A stretch of DNA of 64,000 nucleotides from NCBI GenBank assembly GCA_030620095.1, contig JAUTXW010000059.1:1386501-1450500 (forward strand), written 5' to 3'. Shown piece after piece: positions 45,075-56,153 of this stretch (positions within the stretch are counted from its first letter, which is position 1; each line of letters opens with the position of its first letter). The notes below the pieces were generated by a model. That model was given only the letters and a program-made list of their open reading frames with translations. It was not told the DNA's origin and searched no databases. Both the position numbers and the translations under genes were made by a program. The stretch is from Kuschelorhynchus macadamiae. Taxonomy: Eukaryota; Arthropoda; Insecta; Coleoptera; Curculionidae.

Positions 45075-45935
45075 TCGGGGATGTTATTAAGAAATATGGA
45101 AAAAGAGCTAGTGCTAATGTTCGTGGTAAAAGTTCGGGCCGACCTCGTAGAATCACTGAGAGAGACCGTCGTGTTTTGGTCAAAATTTGCAGAACTAACG
45201 GAAATACAAGCCCAATGGAATCACCAGACAAAATAAAATATCTCTAGGGAATGCTTGGTTACTATTTTTATAAGGTAAGTTTGTAATTTATTGTGGTAAA
45301 ACAAAAAAATTAATAATATTCAAAAGAAAAAACGTGTGGATTGGGCAAAATTGAATATATTTTGAACAACAGAAATGTGGAGTAATGTTGTCTTCAGCGA
45401 CTAATGGAAATTGATATCTGCGTAGGTTATTTTCAAAAAGGGCGATTTGTACAAAATCAGAAGCATTTCTGTCTAAAGCGTACAGTAAAATTTCCTCTCA
45501 GGGGATTATGATGGGAGGATATTTGAGTAGTAAAAGAGATGCTAAATATAAGTTCATTGATGGTACTGTAAATGCAGAAAAGTACTATCAAATATAAACA
45601 CGATGGTTGATTCCAAGAGCAGAACAAAGTTTTAGAAATAACACTGTCATTTTTCAGCAAGACGATGAGTGCCGCACTGCGAAAACAACAAAAAATGGTC
45701 AAGTTGTAGTGTCTTTGCGTAACTGTCCTCAATGTATAGTTGTGACATTAAAGGCAAAAATTACGCAAATATGGGATTCTTTTACTCCTGAATATTGCAA
45801 GATTTTAATAGATTCCGCACAAAAACAAAACGCATACAACCCGTTATTGCCGCAAAAGGTGATCTTACCTCTTATTAATGTTCGATTTAAATTACAAGAA
45901 TCAAGTGTGTCCGAATATTTATTTGCCAGCTAATT
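45075..45935 (+). pseudogene. Decayed Tc1-like transposase
   Basis: Readable pieces are GDVIKKYGKRASANVRGKSS, GRPRRITERDRRVLVKICRT (helix-turn-helix and GRPR hook), then the catalytic region around VVFSD with a stop. VIFQQDDECRTAKTTK follows at 45,645-45,690. The last helix, IWDSFTPEYCKILIDSAQK, matches the usual Tc1 C-terminus. It is riddled with stops and shifts. Confidence 0.7.
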
Positions 45936-46621
45936 GGTTATATTTTTGTTATTTTGTTACTTAGTTTATCCAAAATAAAATAATGATTCCTTACGATCGG
46001 ACTTAATGTTAGGTAAAGAGTATGTGACTTGATTTTTCAGTCAAGAAGACAAAAAAACAGCTTAAGTCAAACAAAAATTGGTTATATATATGTTATTATA
46101 TGTTCTTTTAATATTTCGTACATCATCCGAAGAAAAAATTTTGTAGTTTCTTGACTTTAGAAATTTTTCGTGCCGCTTTATAAAATATTTATTTTATCTT
46201 TAGAGTGCTACTTGCCTTTGTATGTTTTAAAAATGCTAGCTGTAGCGGAAGAATGTTCAGCCTTTTAGTTTAGTAAACTTTCTCTGAACGTTTCATTACA
46301 ACTTCAAGTTATACATTTAAGTTCCCAGGGTAATTATTTTTTAATCATAGTATAGTTGTTCGCAGATGTGTATTGCAAAACAATGTCGGGAATTAAAAAA
46401 GGTAAAATATTTTTATAGAAATTTGTCAAATTTTTTATTGCTATCAGTGGCAATTTTAGGAAAATGTTTCATTTAAAATTTCAAACTGCTCTAAGCCGCA
46501 AAGTTATCAATTTTTACGCCACCGTACAACGGCCCACATGCAATTTTTAAGAGCACTGAATGGATTTGTTGCTTCTAGAATTATAAAGAAGTTTTTTGGC
46601 ACTGTAAAAAATAGATAACTA

Positions 46622-47271
46622 TACCGGGTGATCACGTATTAATGTATGCCTCCCTTTTTTGCTTTGTTTCTTAAAATATCAATTCGAAATTTTGTGATCT
46701 TGAATGGAACACTTTTTGTCAACTTTTAACCCAAGTCTGACAGTTTTGTTCAAACCGGAAATGGCACCATATATGCACTTTTAAATGAAAACTAATATTG
46801 AAAATAAATATCAGTTTTTAGATTTTTGAAATCGAACCAAAAAAATTTAAAAATTATTAAACAATTTTTTTTTCAATTTTTTAAATTTTTGGACATATTT
46901 ATTTTTAAAACAAAAATAGCAACAATATTTTTTGTTTGATTTTTTGATAAATAGTGATTTTACTTAAACTAAAAATTTTTAAAATGAAGCTTCCTCTAAT
47001 GATTGAAATTTGTATTATCGGTCTTAATAGTGTATTAAAATAAAATATGCAAATATTTACGTTATTTATCAAATCATTTTCAAAAATGTTTAAAATGATT
47101 ATTAAAACCGTTCAGTTAAGAAATCATGGTTCCGGTTAAATCGGAAGTAAATAAAATTGTCAATTATGGGTTAAAACTTGACAAATGCATACATGCTCAC
47201 AAAATTTCAAACTGCTATTTCAAAAAAGAAATAAAAAAGGGGACATATATTATACAGTGGTCACCCGGTAT
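46622..47271. mobile_element. MITE with about 110-bp inverted ends
   Basis: TACCGGGTGATCAC (left) and its inverted, slightly different copy GTGGTCACCCGGTA (right) open and close a 650-bp block. The inverted similarity extends about 110 bases inward (TTTTGTGA..TTGAATGG, CAACTTTTAACCC). There is no coding frame. The flanking TA/ATA fits a target duplication. Confidence 0.75.
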
Positions 47272-47903
47272 ATTTACTGAAAAATATTTAAAAAATTAAA
47301 TATTGCAGCATGTAGACTAATTTGTCTACGATGACTTTCAATAGTTAATGTAAAAATATAAAAAACGCGCTATATTTGAACTATTTTAAACATAAATAGG
47401 GCTCTAAAGTAGATTTAATTCAATCCTCGTTTAGCTAATTTCCGTAAAATTACTACTTATTTCATTATAAATATCATTTCAGCAATAATAAAGAATTAAG
47501 AAGGCTCCACCGTAAAAAATGTTTTAATCTTCCACCACACAGACTTTATGTATATCTTTCAATCGAAAGAAGTAATCTTTTAAATGTCAGAACGGTTTTC
47601 TAACTGGTCGAGTAATTTTGGATCTTGTTGTTCTTATTTCCATGCCCCTTCGGCCCTTTTCCGTGCTATAATATCGAAAATATAACGTATTTATGAACAA
47701 AGACGTCAAGAAATTGATTAAACAGTTTTTAAAATAATTTATTTCCTTTACCCTTAACCCAAACACTCATAATACGTAGATTCCAAAGTTGTACTTTTTT
47801 TAAACGAAATAATTTTGCTTTTAAAAAGTCTTCATCGCGTTTTAAATCAAACGTATCAATACTGCACAATATAGAATTTTAAAAAAATTTAATAATTACT
47901 TAC
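47272..47903. other. Intron stretch without recognised features
   Basis: AT-rich intron sequence between the MITE and the Malvolio exon; nothing recognised. The same holds for 46,096-46,621. Confidence 0.5.
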
Positions 47904-48126
47904 ATTCCATTTACGAATTTTCCCATTATCCTTGGATTACTGGTAAAAGCTATAGTGGGGATCAATGCAAAAGGTAATTGGAGACTCATAACGGCATTCA
48001 AAAAGTCATTTAAACTTGTTAGTTCACTTAATGAACTGAAAAAAGCTGTTAGAAATGTTGGTACCATAGCTATACTTCTGGTGAAAAGAACTCTCTTCCA
48101 TTTTGGCCATTTTAAGTTCAAAAATC
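47904..48126 (-). CDS. Mvl: Malvolio exon with penultimate membrane segments
   Basis: The acceptor TTTCAG precedes 48,126, and the donor GTAAGT follows 47,904. The exon completes a Gly codon, then FLNLKWPKWKRVLFTRSIAM and a membrane segment VPTFLTAFFSSL, then LNAVMSLQLPFALIPTIAF with the conserved QLPFA motif of NRAMP helix 10. It ends with two bases of an Ile codon completed by the last exon. Confidence 0.95.
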
Positions 48127-48579
48127 CTGAAATATTAAATATATTAAGCATTTTCGACACCTTAAAAATACTTAAAATATTCATAACTCACTAAAAATAA
48201 AAAATGAAATACAAACGACAATGATCGAATAACCGACTAACCTACAGGGTGGACCACCAAAACTTTCCACATACTTGATTTTTAACTGAAATCAAAATAG
48301 ACGCTTCCACCCTAAAAAAATGGTTGTGCAGTGCTTCGGTTTGAAATTTATATTACCTTTATAACGATATCTCACTTTCAACTGCGAATGCGCTATTGTA
48401 CACAGTAAAGTTGCTCTCATGGAAAGGAAGCCTTCACGACATTTTAAGAAAATATATTTAAGAAAATGCAAATGTTGATTTTTAATTTACTTTTGGGGTA
48501 CTCGTTTGATTAGTTTGTTAGAAAATCTTGGAGGTTTGGGGCCCACAATGTTTAACTTTCATATCTACTTTTTTCCTAT

Positions 48580-49090
48580 TATTTCCCTAGTACGAGGGAA
48601 GTACTGTAATCGTGAAAAAATTACTCCGGGATTTTTGCAGATATTTGCGTACTTAGGTCTCTGGAACCCGAAAAAAATGTTCTCCTATTTCCGTCAGTCT
48701 GTCTATATATCAGAAATTAAAGGTCAAATGGGGATGAAGTGGTAACATTTTGGTAAAAATCCAATATAGCGAAAAACAATGACAGCCTCACAAAATGAAA
48801 AAAAATGAAACGGACAGAATTTGCGAAAAAAATAACGTACGATGAAGAGATAAACTATGTAAATATATGAAATGGCAGCCTAATGAAATGTTTAAAACTT
48901 CAGCACCATAAAATTACTTATCCAAATGACTTGAAATTTTCCACAAAAGTCAAGTTTTAAACAGGAATAGACTGGTAAATTTTTAGTACTAATCCATTAT
49001 GGCTAAACAAAATGGGGGCCTAATAAAATTTTTAAATATTTTGTAATTTCCATTTCCTGGAATAAGAAAACTTTCTTTTTGTGAAGGACA
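48580..49090 (-). repeat. Dispersed copy of the CCGCCATTTTGTT family, reverse orientation
   Basis: It starts with CCCTAGTACGAGGGAAGTA, the palindromic end. Then come the reverse-complement units (GTCAGTCTGTCTATATATC, GGTCAAATGGGGATGAAGTGG and similar). It ends near CTTTTTGTGAAGGA. Confidence 0.65.
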
Positions 49091-49780
49091 ATTATAAAGG
49101 ACATATTTTTTTGTAGATTACGTAAATAATGTTATATCAAGAAAAGTTGTAACTTTATTTCAAACATGCAACACGCAAAGATTACAAAATGTAATTAAAT
49201 GCAGTATGGAGAATATTTGAGTCAAATTATTTATTTATACATATTCAATATTTGATTTAGTTTAAAATGACTTTAATTATAAACACTCCATATTTCGACT
49301 AATTTTATAGGTGCGACAATTTTTTTTATTTATTTATTTTCTTATTTATTTTTTAAAATAACGCGACTTTATCACAGGGCTATTTCAAAAATTGTTTTAT
49401 TTTTTCTGCTACTAATGATAATTTCACTTTTCTTTATTTGTCAACTAAACTTTCTTGATTTAATTAAATTCTTGCCCTAAGAAAGAACCCTTAGTATTTT
49501 TTAATGATTGTATTTAGGACGTTTATCTATAGAGGACAAGAACGCTGTTCGCACATACTAAAAACAAAAGACCAAATAATAATGCAATAGAAACTGAGAC
49601 TTTTTTGTGCATTAATTAAAAGTATAAATATAAGGCAATATAAAAACAAAACAAAGAGACTCCGATATTCTTAAAACCGCATTCAAATATATTAAGGTAA
49701 AGTTAATAAGGCAAATTTTATTTTTGATTTTTGATGTTACACGTTGTTTCAATATATTTATAATGTACGGATTTATTTAC
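49091..49780. other. Intron stretch without recognised features
   Basis: AT-rich sequence in intron 6; nothing recognised. Confidence 0.5.
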
Positions 49781-49940
49781 CTTCCATAGCGAATTGCCCC
49801 GCATAAGTACCAGTCATTGTTGAACTTTGTCCCGCAGCCAGGATACCAATAGCCCAAATAAACATTGCTGCAATGCCGTAACTACATCCTAAGAAAACAC
49901 CCCCTTTGTAAATATCTGCGTCTACAACTTCATCATTTGC
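49781..49940 (-). CDS. Mvl: Malvolio exon with the NRAMP consensus transport motif
   Basis: The acceptor TTTTCCAG precedes 49,940 and the donor GTAAAT follows 49,781. The text ANDEVVDADIYKGGVFLG continues with a membrane segment and the family signature GQSSTMTGTYAGQFAMEG, located between membrane helices 8 and 9. Confidence 0.96.
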
Positions 49941-51436
49941 CTGGAAAATAAGCACTAGCTTAAATTATACTGGATTTAAACATAAAATGAACCTTATATA
50001 ATATGCCTTGACACAGAATATACACTAAAATTAAAATAAGAAACGGTCAAATAATAACTCTAATTTAATTTTTATTAGAAAATACAATAGCACGAATCCA
50101 AATCACAGCAGTTTGCTCATCTTGGCAAATAATTGGTTATTATCTTCGGCAGCATGCTATTGCATAATAAGAAATTATTTTCTATTTTAGTGTTATTTCA
50201 TGCATAAATAATACTAAATTAATATTTCTTATTTCAAGTGTCATTTTTGTTCCTATTTTGCTTTTGTTTTATTTCATCTCCTTCAGAAAAAATATGAAGG
50301 GAGAACTGCACGCAAAAAGTGAAAAACCAGCGACAAGGTCTAGTCAAGTTCAAAGTACGATGATAAGGTACCTACGTATTAGAAAAAACTTCCTGCACAT
50401 CCGACCTCAAAAAAATGTGTTATGTATAGGCAATTTAAATTACATTTCGTTTAAAAATGAGTTCAAAAGGGTTCACGCGCTGCAGAGATACAAAAAATGA
50501 GTACGATTTACCATTTCAAATTTTGCAGTTACGTAGACAAAGGATCAATGCAAGGCGGTAAAGAGCCATTTTGTGGAAAAAAATTATATGCGACGGCATT
50601 TGCGTCAAAAAGTGGTCAAAAAATGGTCGAAAATAGACCAATCTACTTCTATTTTATAGGTAACTCTAGATTTGAATTTTTCATAAAAATTCGCATTTAG
50701 CGCCCAACTATACATATTTCCCTATTAAAATCACATTGAAGCTAACACATATCTCTTATAGTTTTAACATAATATTGCAGCGGCGGAAGGCTTACAAATG
50801 ATCCATAATACTGCGTGCAGTTCACCCTTAATTGAAAATTAGCGTAATATAAAAACCTTTGAAGGACTTGCCAAAAGAAGGAATTGTCGGTTTATTTTTA
50901 TTATATCCTCAAAAGCTAATTTTCTATTACACAAACAGCATTTATAACGTGCAAACTTATTATACAGCATTGGCCAAAGAATCGCGGAAAAACAAATGGG
51001 ACACCCCGAATATTATATGTCTTTCAGATGGACATCTTACAGTTTATTTAATACCTGCATCTTTAAAAACACCTGAGAAATTTAAGAAAAACCCTCCCAT
51101 AGGTCGTGATGTGTTAGAGTGAACCAGAGAGCGCTGCTTTAAACAGTGGAGATGATGGGAGTACATTGCCTTTTATGCCAGGGTTTTTCTGAAATTTCGG
51201 GTGTCTTAGAAGATAAAGGTATCAATGCAGGAATATATATTTAGAGCAGCAAGAGGAGACCCATTTGATAAACATATAATATATAGTGTTGCCGCTAGTT
51301 TATGACTCATTGTGCTTAATTAGTTTTTCTTTACACTAATAAATGTTTATAAATCCTAAAACTTTTGTATTTAACATTTGCTGCTAGCTCTGTAAATTTT
51401 GGAAATAATCTACCGTTTCCATATATATCAGCGAAC
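49941..51436. other. Intron stretch without recognised coding features
   Basis: Short frames at 50,258-50,500, 50,497-50,700 and 50,859-51,122 lack known motifs and are taken as chance or very old repeat remnants. Confidence 0.45.
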
Positions 51437-51613
51437 CTGTATATAAATCACTGTTACGATAAAACATATTTACTATTTAATATCTGATACTATTTCTGTA
51501 AATATTACAAAAGTACATACCTTGAAATAAGCAGCTATATGTTTTTGAAGCCACTTATCTCAAGGCATGTACGTAAATATGTTATAACATCGTAATAGTG
51601 ATTTATATATAGT
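51437..51613. repeat. Nested hairpin (foldback element)
   Basis: The outer arms (51,437-51,474 and about 51,572-51,613) pair through TATATAAATCACTGTTACGA. The inner arms (about 51,511-51,530 and 51,548-51,570; GTACATACCTTGA / TCAAGGCATGTAC) pair inside. Nearly the whole 177 bases could form one long stem. Confidence 0.75.
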
Positions 51614-51798
51614 GTGTCTCATAAATGTTCGTTTACACATCAATTTTTCAACTATAAATATTAGTATATGCTCGTTTCTCGATTTTAAATATTTTTAGCA
51701 TTTCTAGAATTTCCTGAAAATGCCCTAAATAACAGTGCGAAATGTCAAATACACGACAAAGTAAAAGTTTGTTATTTTATTCGGACCTAAAACCAAGA

Positions 51799-51803
<5 letters not shown>

Positions 51804-51836
<33 letters not shown>
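51804..51836. repeat. (TA)n array
   Basis: A short TA run on the left edge of a Penelope fragment. Confidence 0.85.
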
Positions 51837-51838
<2 letters not shown>

Positions 51839-52062
51839 CGTTTTTTTTTGCTTTAACCATATATAAATATGTTGTTAATTATTTTCTTGGGCATGGGTTA
51901 ACTCATTGAGAAATAAAACCATAATTCAATCGACGTTTCGCTCATTATATTTAGCTTTCTCAAGATATTTATTTTCTACAATAAAAACATGTATAGTTAA
52001 TATTTAAATTTTAAAATGGTTAAAAACATTATTGAAAAACATCACTCAAAAAACACATTTTA

Positions 52063-52066
<4 letters not shown>
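51837..52066 (-). mobile_element. Penelope-like 3' end fragment, between (TA)n arrays
   Basis: Reverse complement of the Penelope 3' end at 40,300-40,431 (shared GTTAATTATTTTCTTGGGCA, AAAACATGTATAGTTA and AAACATTATTGAAAAACATC). It also holds about 50 extra bases with CGACGTTTCGCTCATTATA that the 40-kb copy lacks. Confidence 0.75.

Positions 52067-52118
<52 letters not shown>
52067..52118. repeat. (TA)n array
   Basis: About 25 TA units separate two Penelope-type fragments. Confidence 0.9.
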
Positions 52119-52119
<1 letters not shown>

Positions 52120-52346
52120 AAAGTGGAAAATTCTTGGGTTTAGGTTCGAACTAAATACCAAATTTTAATTTTTCATTTATTTGACGTTTCGCCCTGTAAT
52201 TTAGGGCATCTTCAGAAACATTTTTTGATGCTAAAATTATAAAAATACAGACGTTAACATTTAAGAGACACACTGTATATAAAACAATATTACCACGTTT
52301 TGATATTTAATTCAAACCTAAACCCAAGAATTTTCCACTTTTGTAC
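52116..52346 (-). mobile_element. Penelope pLTR-type fragment flanked by 34-bp inverted repeats
   Basis: CAAAAGTGGAAAATTCTTGG with its following bases (52,116-52,150) is repeated inverted at 52,313-52,346. Between them lies the pLTR-like CGTTTCGCCC...GGGCATCTTCAG end. TA arrays lie on both sides. Confidence 0.7.
52187..52215 (-). ncRNA. Hammerhead-like core in the Penelope pLTR fragment
   Basis: On the - strand CTGAAGA (52215-52209), then a perfect 5-bp stem (GCCCT/AGGGC, 7-base loop), then GAAA (52190-52187). CUGANGA is the hammerhead core, whose seventh base is free. The flanking stems are not obvious. Confidence 0.45.
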
Positions 52347-52367
52347 AATAACGGTTCAAGAAAACAC

Positions 52368-52482
<115 letters not shown>

Positions 52483-53504
52483 TGTAGGCTAGTATACCTT
52501 TAAAGAGGATTTGATCCACCGCTCTGCACTGGTCGTGGGTATTTAGCTATACGATGAAATTCGAATTAAGGGCAGTATTTTAGTTTTGTTTACTTAACAT
52601 ATATTATACATATTTAGTAAAGCAGTCAGAGGCATGTTTTTGTTTTTGCCTAGTCAGCGACCTTCCTTCGATTTTTATACAATACTTAACAGATTTATTT
52701 CTCATTCTCATAATTAGAATTTAAATAAGGTATCTTTTTATGAAGTTTTTTATATTCATAATAATTTTTCATTATTTTGGACGCCAGAATATTGTATTGT
52801 CATCGGAAATAAAAATAGCTTTAAATCGACTTACAACGAACCAGACACGTAAATACATTCCTTACTACGATACAGCTTAGCTTGTTTCTCCAACGCAATA
52901 AGATTATATATAATAATATGTATGTAATAATACTCTAACCAGTTATGCATTTTTTACTTAGTCACAACAAAGTATTCTGCGTTAACACAGTAAACTTTCT
53001 CAAGCATAAAAGTACGTTAATGCAGAACAAAATTTTCCGTCGTTCAGCACAAATGCTATGCTGCAAAGACTCATCTCATAGCAGCCAATTCAGAGTCAGG
53101 CATGTGCGTTTTTAATACAACTTAAATTGGTTTGTAATGAATAATATCCGATTGTAGAATATGACTGCAAAGATATGAGTGACTATCATACCATACGCCC
53201 CAAAATAAAAAATTGAATACGTTGTCATAGTAAATTTTGGGTGAGATGACTGGATAAGAAAATTTTGCGCTACAAGCATGGTACAATGAATGATGAACTA
53301 AACATGTCTCCGCTGATAAATACATTATATCGCAAAGTATTAAAATGTCAGCATAACAATTGTGACAAAGTAAAAATCAAGAAAAATTGATTCACGTATT
53401 CGTCATACGATGTGCGCCAGAATGAAAAATTGGATACGTAACAACAATTGTCAAATAAATAACGCTATAAATTAAATCTGAATTCATAACACAAGTTCAA
53501 GGAA
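52483..53504. other. Intron stretch with one arm of a distant inverted repeat
   Basis: Bases 52,851-52,890 (TTCCTTACTACGATACAGC and neighbours) recur inverted at 55,013-55,054. Nothing else is recognised. Confidence 0.5.
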
Positions 53505-53990
53505 GATTTAGTGTTCAGTTTATTGTTCCCAAACAAGAAAGAATTCCTTCAAGAAACACGATTTTACACTGGTTTTAATAATAATGGAAGTGTAACTTCA
53601 AATTGTCCTGGTTCAACGAAAATTGTACGCACACCTGAAAATATTGAAAGAGTATGTTTATTCTTGGAAAGAACTCCATCTCTGCAGCCAAACAATCATA
53701 GGCGCTGCAAATTTCTAACCGAAGTTTAAGACGGTTTTTTCGTGAAGTACTTGGCTTACATTTTAGAGACAAAGTATGCATAAAAGTTTAGCTTTGTGGT
53801 TTCAACAGGATGAAACAACGCCATGTACGTCGCTCAAAAACATTTTAATACAAATTTTCCCTCGACGCAGCAACATTGGCCCTCAAGGTCACCTAACCTC
53901 ACTAGACACCATTTTTTTTATGAGGATGTTAAAAATCGATAGTGTTTACTATTTGTTCTGAGACTCTTGAGTTGAAGATTGAAGTTACAC
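53505..53990 (+). pseudogene. Decayed mariner-like transposase fragment
   Basis: Pieces are FYTGFNNNGSVTSNCPGSTK, then IVRTPENIERV (the helix-turn-helix linker typical of a mariner group), and after a gap LWFQQDETTPCTSLKNILIQ with the second catalytic Asp (QQD). The third Asp region is degraded (HLTSLDTIFFM). About two thirds of the gene is missing. Confidence 0.65.
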
Positions 53991-54289
53991 GAGAGGTAAA
54001 ATAGACAAATTTTAGATTCAGTGGTGAGAAATTTTCAAATTCGTTTGCGAGAATGTATTTATAGGCGAGGTAGGCCTTTACTTATTGTGATTTTTTAAAA
54101 ATGGGATTATTATTTAAAACTGTGTTATTGTCCTAATAAATTAGTATTTTTTCGTAAATTTTATTTTATTTAGTAATATTGGCAAAAGATATTGAAATTC
54201 GTCAGTACGCATTGCCGCACGTTATAGTAACATATATAAATTGTTTTTTCTTTCGCTTTTTTATACAAAAGGGAACATTCTAGAGGAAA

Positions 54290-54612
54290 TCTACAGATTG
54301 GTTTTACCCAATTACCCTGAAGTTCCCTCATAATGAATTATTCGATTTGTCTACAAAAGTGGAACATAGCACATGCGGATTAATTGATTATGTAGTTTTT
54401 AACAACGACTTTTTTACTTTTTATTAGGCCCGCACTTTGTTGCCCCATGTTGGATTATTACCAAAACTTCACGGTTCCATCCCCACATGACACTTTAACC
54501 AGAAATTAATCGGCTAAGTCGTTTTTGCTATGACACCAAAAGAACGGTAAACACCAGAGAGGGTGATTTCACAATTACAATACTTCCCTTTTACGAAGGA
54601 AATGAAAACAAT
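54290..54612 (+). repeat. Short dispersed copy of the CCGCCATTTTGTT family
   Basis: It runs from CTGAAGTTCCCTCATAATGAA to CAATACTTCCCTTTTACGAAGG and contains the units GGCCCGCACTTTGTTGCCCC and CCCCACATGACACTTTAACC. Confidence 0.65.
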
Positions 54613-55609
54613 CCATGTTTAGAGAATGAGTTAAATATTGTCATTATGGTAAATTATTTTTACATTTTTGTAAAAAATAAATCGAAATCTGTTTATCTGT
54701 CTATTTATCTGCCTACCTATCAATCTAACAAACAAATATTGTAAGTCAATTTTGATAATTTCCAAGTATGACCTTCTTTTGCGCAATATATTATCCATGA
54801 ATATTATCCATGTAAATAACCATAGTAAATCACGTAATGATTCTTGAACTATTATTGGAGTTGCATTGCTTACCGCAATACAGAAAGAGGTTTCGCTGCA
54901 CGTATAAAATATAAAGATTACTGCCGTACAGCAGACTATACTGCTGTATCGTAGTAAGTAAGTAAGTAAGAGTGGCTTATTAGAGCGTTAAATTTTTTTT
55001 TTGCAGCATTACAGAAACAAGCTTAGCTGTATCGTGCTAAGGAAGGTATTTACGCAACCCGAGCAGTCAGACAAACAAGTGAAGTTAAATAAAAGTTTGT
55101 AAAGAAAACATTTTTATTTGCCCTAACTTTTTACAGTAACAGTGAATTCAGTGTTTTAAACCTTCAGGGCCTTGCCAGCGGGCCGGACTTTAATATTAAA
55201 AATGTTTCCAAGTCGGCATAACGACTTCGATAGGGGATCAAACGTAAATCCCAGACTAACAAGATCAAAATTGGTAAGCGTAACCAGGGGGAAAGGCGGC
55301 ACGTGCTCTTCCCTTTGACCAGCTAACATTTTGATTTTTATAATGATTTATACTTTCAATACGCATTTTAGAAAGTAATATTCTGTTATTTCTTATTTGT
55401 TTTTGCTAGGTTAAAATTATCGCCTCTAGTGTGTTGTTCGTTTATTTTTAACCCGTGGTCTGAGAAAAAAGAAAAAACAAAATCTATGTTGGAGCAAATA
55501 AATACTCAAAGCCATGTTAGTTAAGAATGCTTTAATTTGGGCCAGGTTTAAATTATTCAAGTTGCATATGTGTTATTAATTATTATTATGTTCATTTATG
55601 AATACTTAC
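54613..55609. other. Intron stretch; holds the right arm of the 52.85-kb inverted repeat and a GC-rich piece
   Basis: The arm at 55,013-55,054 pairs with 52,851-52,890. A short (GTAA)n tract lies at 54,952-54,970. A GC-richer piece at 55,160-55,320 (CCTTGCCAGCGGGCCGG) is unassigned. Confidence 0.45.
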
Positions 55610-55669
55610 CTCAAATACGTCTTTAGCAATATCGTACATTTGAGTACTCTGGTTGCTACAAGTCTCTAG
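55610..55669 (-). CDS. Mvl: Malvolio 60-bp exon (extracytoplasmic loop)
   Basis: The acceptor TTTATTTCAG precedes 55,669, and the donor GTAAGT follows 55,610. The 20-codon text LETCSNQSTQMYDIAKDVFE has an N-glycosylation sequon (NQS) and fits the loop between membrane helices 7 and 8. Both junctions are in phase 0. Confidence 0.9.
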
Positions 55670-55894
55670 CTGAAATAAAAAACAATTTTTCGTTACTTAA
55701 TCTGTACTAAAACATATTCTTGGCAAAAATATTACAACTTTAACAAATATGGTATAACACGAATCTAAGCGGATTTGAATGCCCGAAGTCTGCTATTAAC
55801 TGAAAAAAATTATACTTTTTACCATAATATTCTTAAGTCGAATAAAGCTTTTTATTATATTATATTAGTAAACTCTTATGGTTAAAATTCTTAC

Positions 55895-56153
55895 CAATTC
55901 ATTATTAGTCTTTTCGAAGAGACCATAAGCAAACACAGCAACAACAAATATATTGATCACTAAACTACACAGCAAAGCAACGGCACTTTCAATGGAATAA
56001 TAGAGTTTGGCTTCCGAAATTTTATCTGGCTTCTTTCTGTCGATATTTCTGGATTTCACTAGGGCAGAATGAAGGTACAGATTGTGGGGCATTATAACGG
56101 CTCCTACCACACCCACGGCTTGCAGAAGTACATCTGTATTACAATTATCACAC
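55895..56153 (-). CDS. Mvl: Malvolio exon with MPHN motif
   Basis: The acceptor TTTCAG precedes 56,153 and the donor GTAAGA follows 55,895. LLQAVGVVGAVIMPHNLYLH carries the metal-binding Met-Pro-His of helix 6, followed by a Lys/Arg-rich loop (NIDRKKPDKISEAK) and helix 7 (VALLCSLVINIFVVAVFA). It ends in phase 0 at NNEL. Confidence 0.96.

Larger units (their letters stand above)
43130..46095 (+). mobile_element. Tc1-like element, host of a nested Crypton
   Basis: Inverted ends of about 100 bases are seen. On the left (43,141-43,244) GTTTGATTTAAAT ... ACATACTCTTCACTTAACAT ... CGATCGTAAGGAAT matches the reverse complement of 45,970-46,075. Homology on the left stops at 43,240, where the Crypton begins. 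A decayed Tc1-like transposase is readable at 45,075-45,935. The outer boundaries are approximate, since the repeats differ by an indel there. Confidence 0.75.

Noticed and set aside
50258..51122. Three short frames in Malvolio intron 5
   Set aside because: No motif, no splice context, and AT-driven composition.
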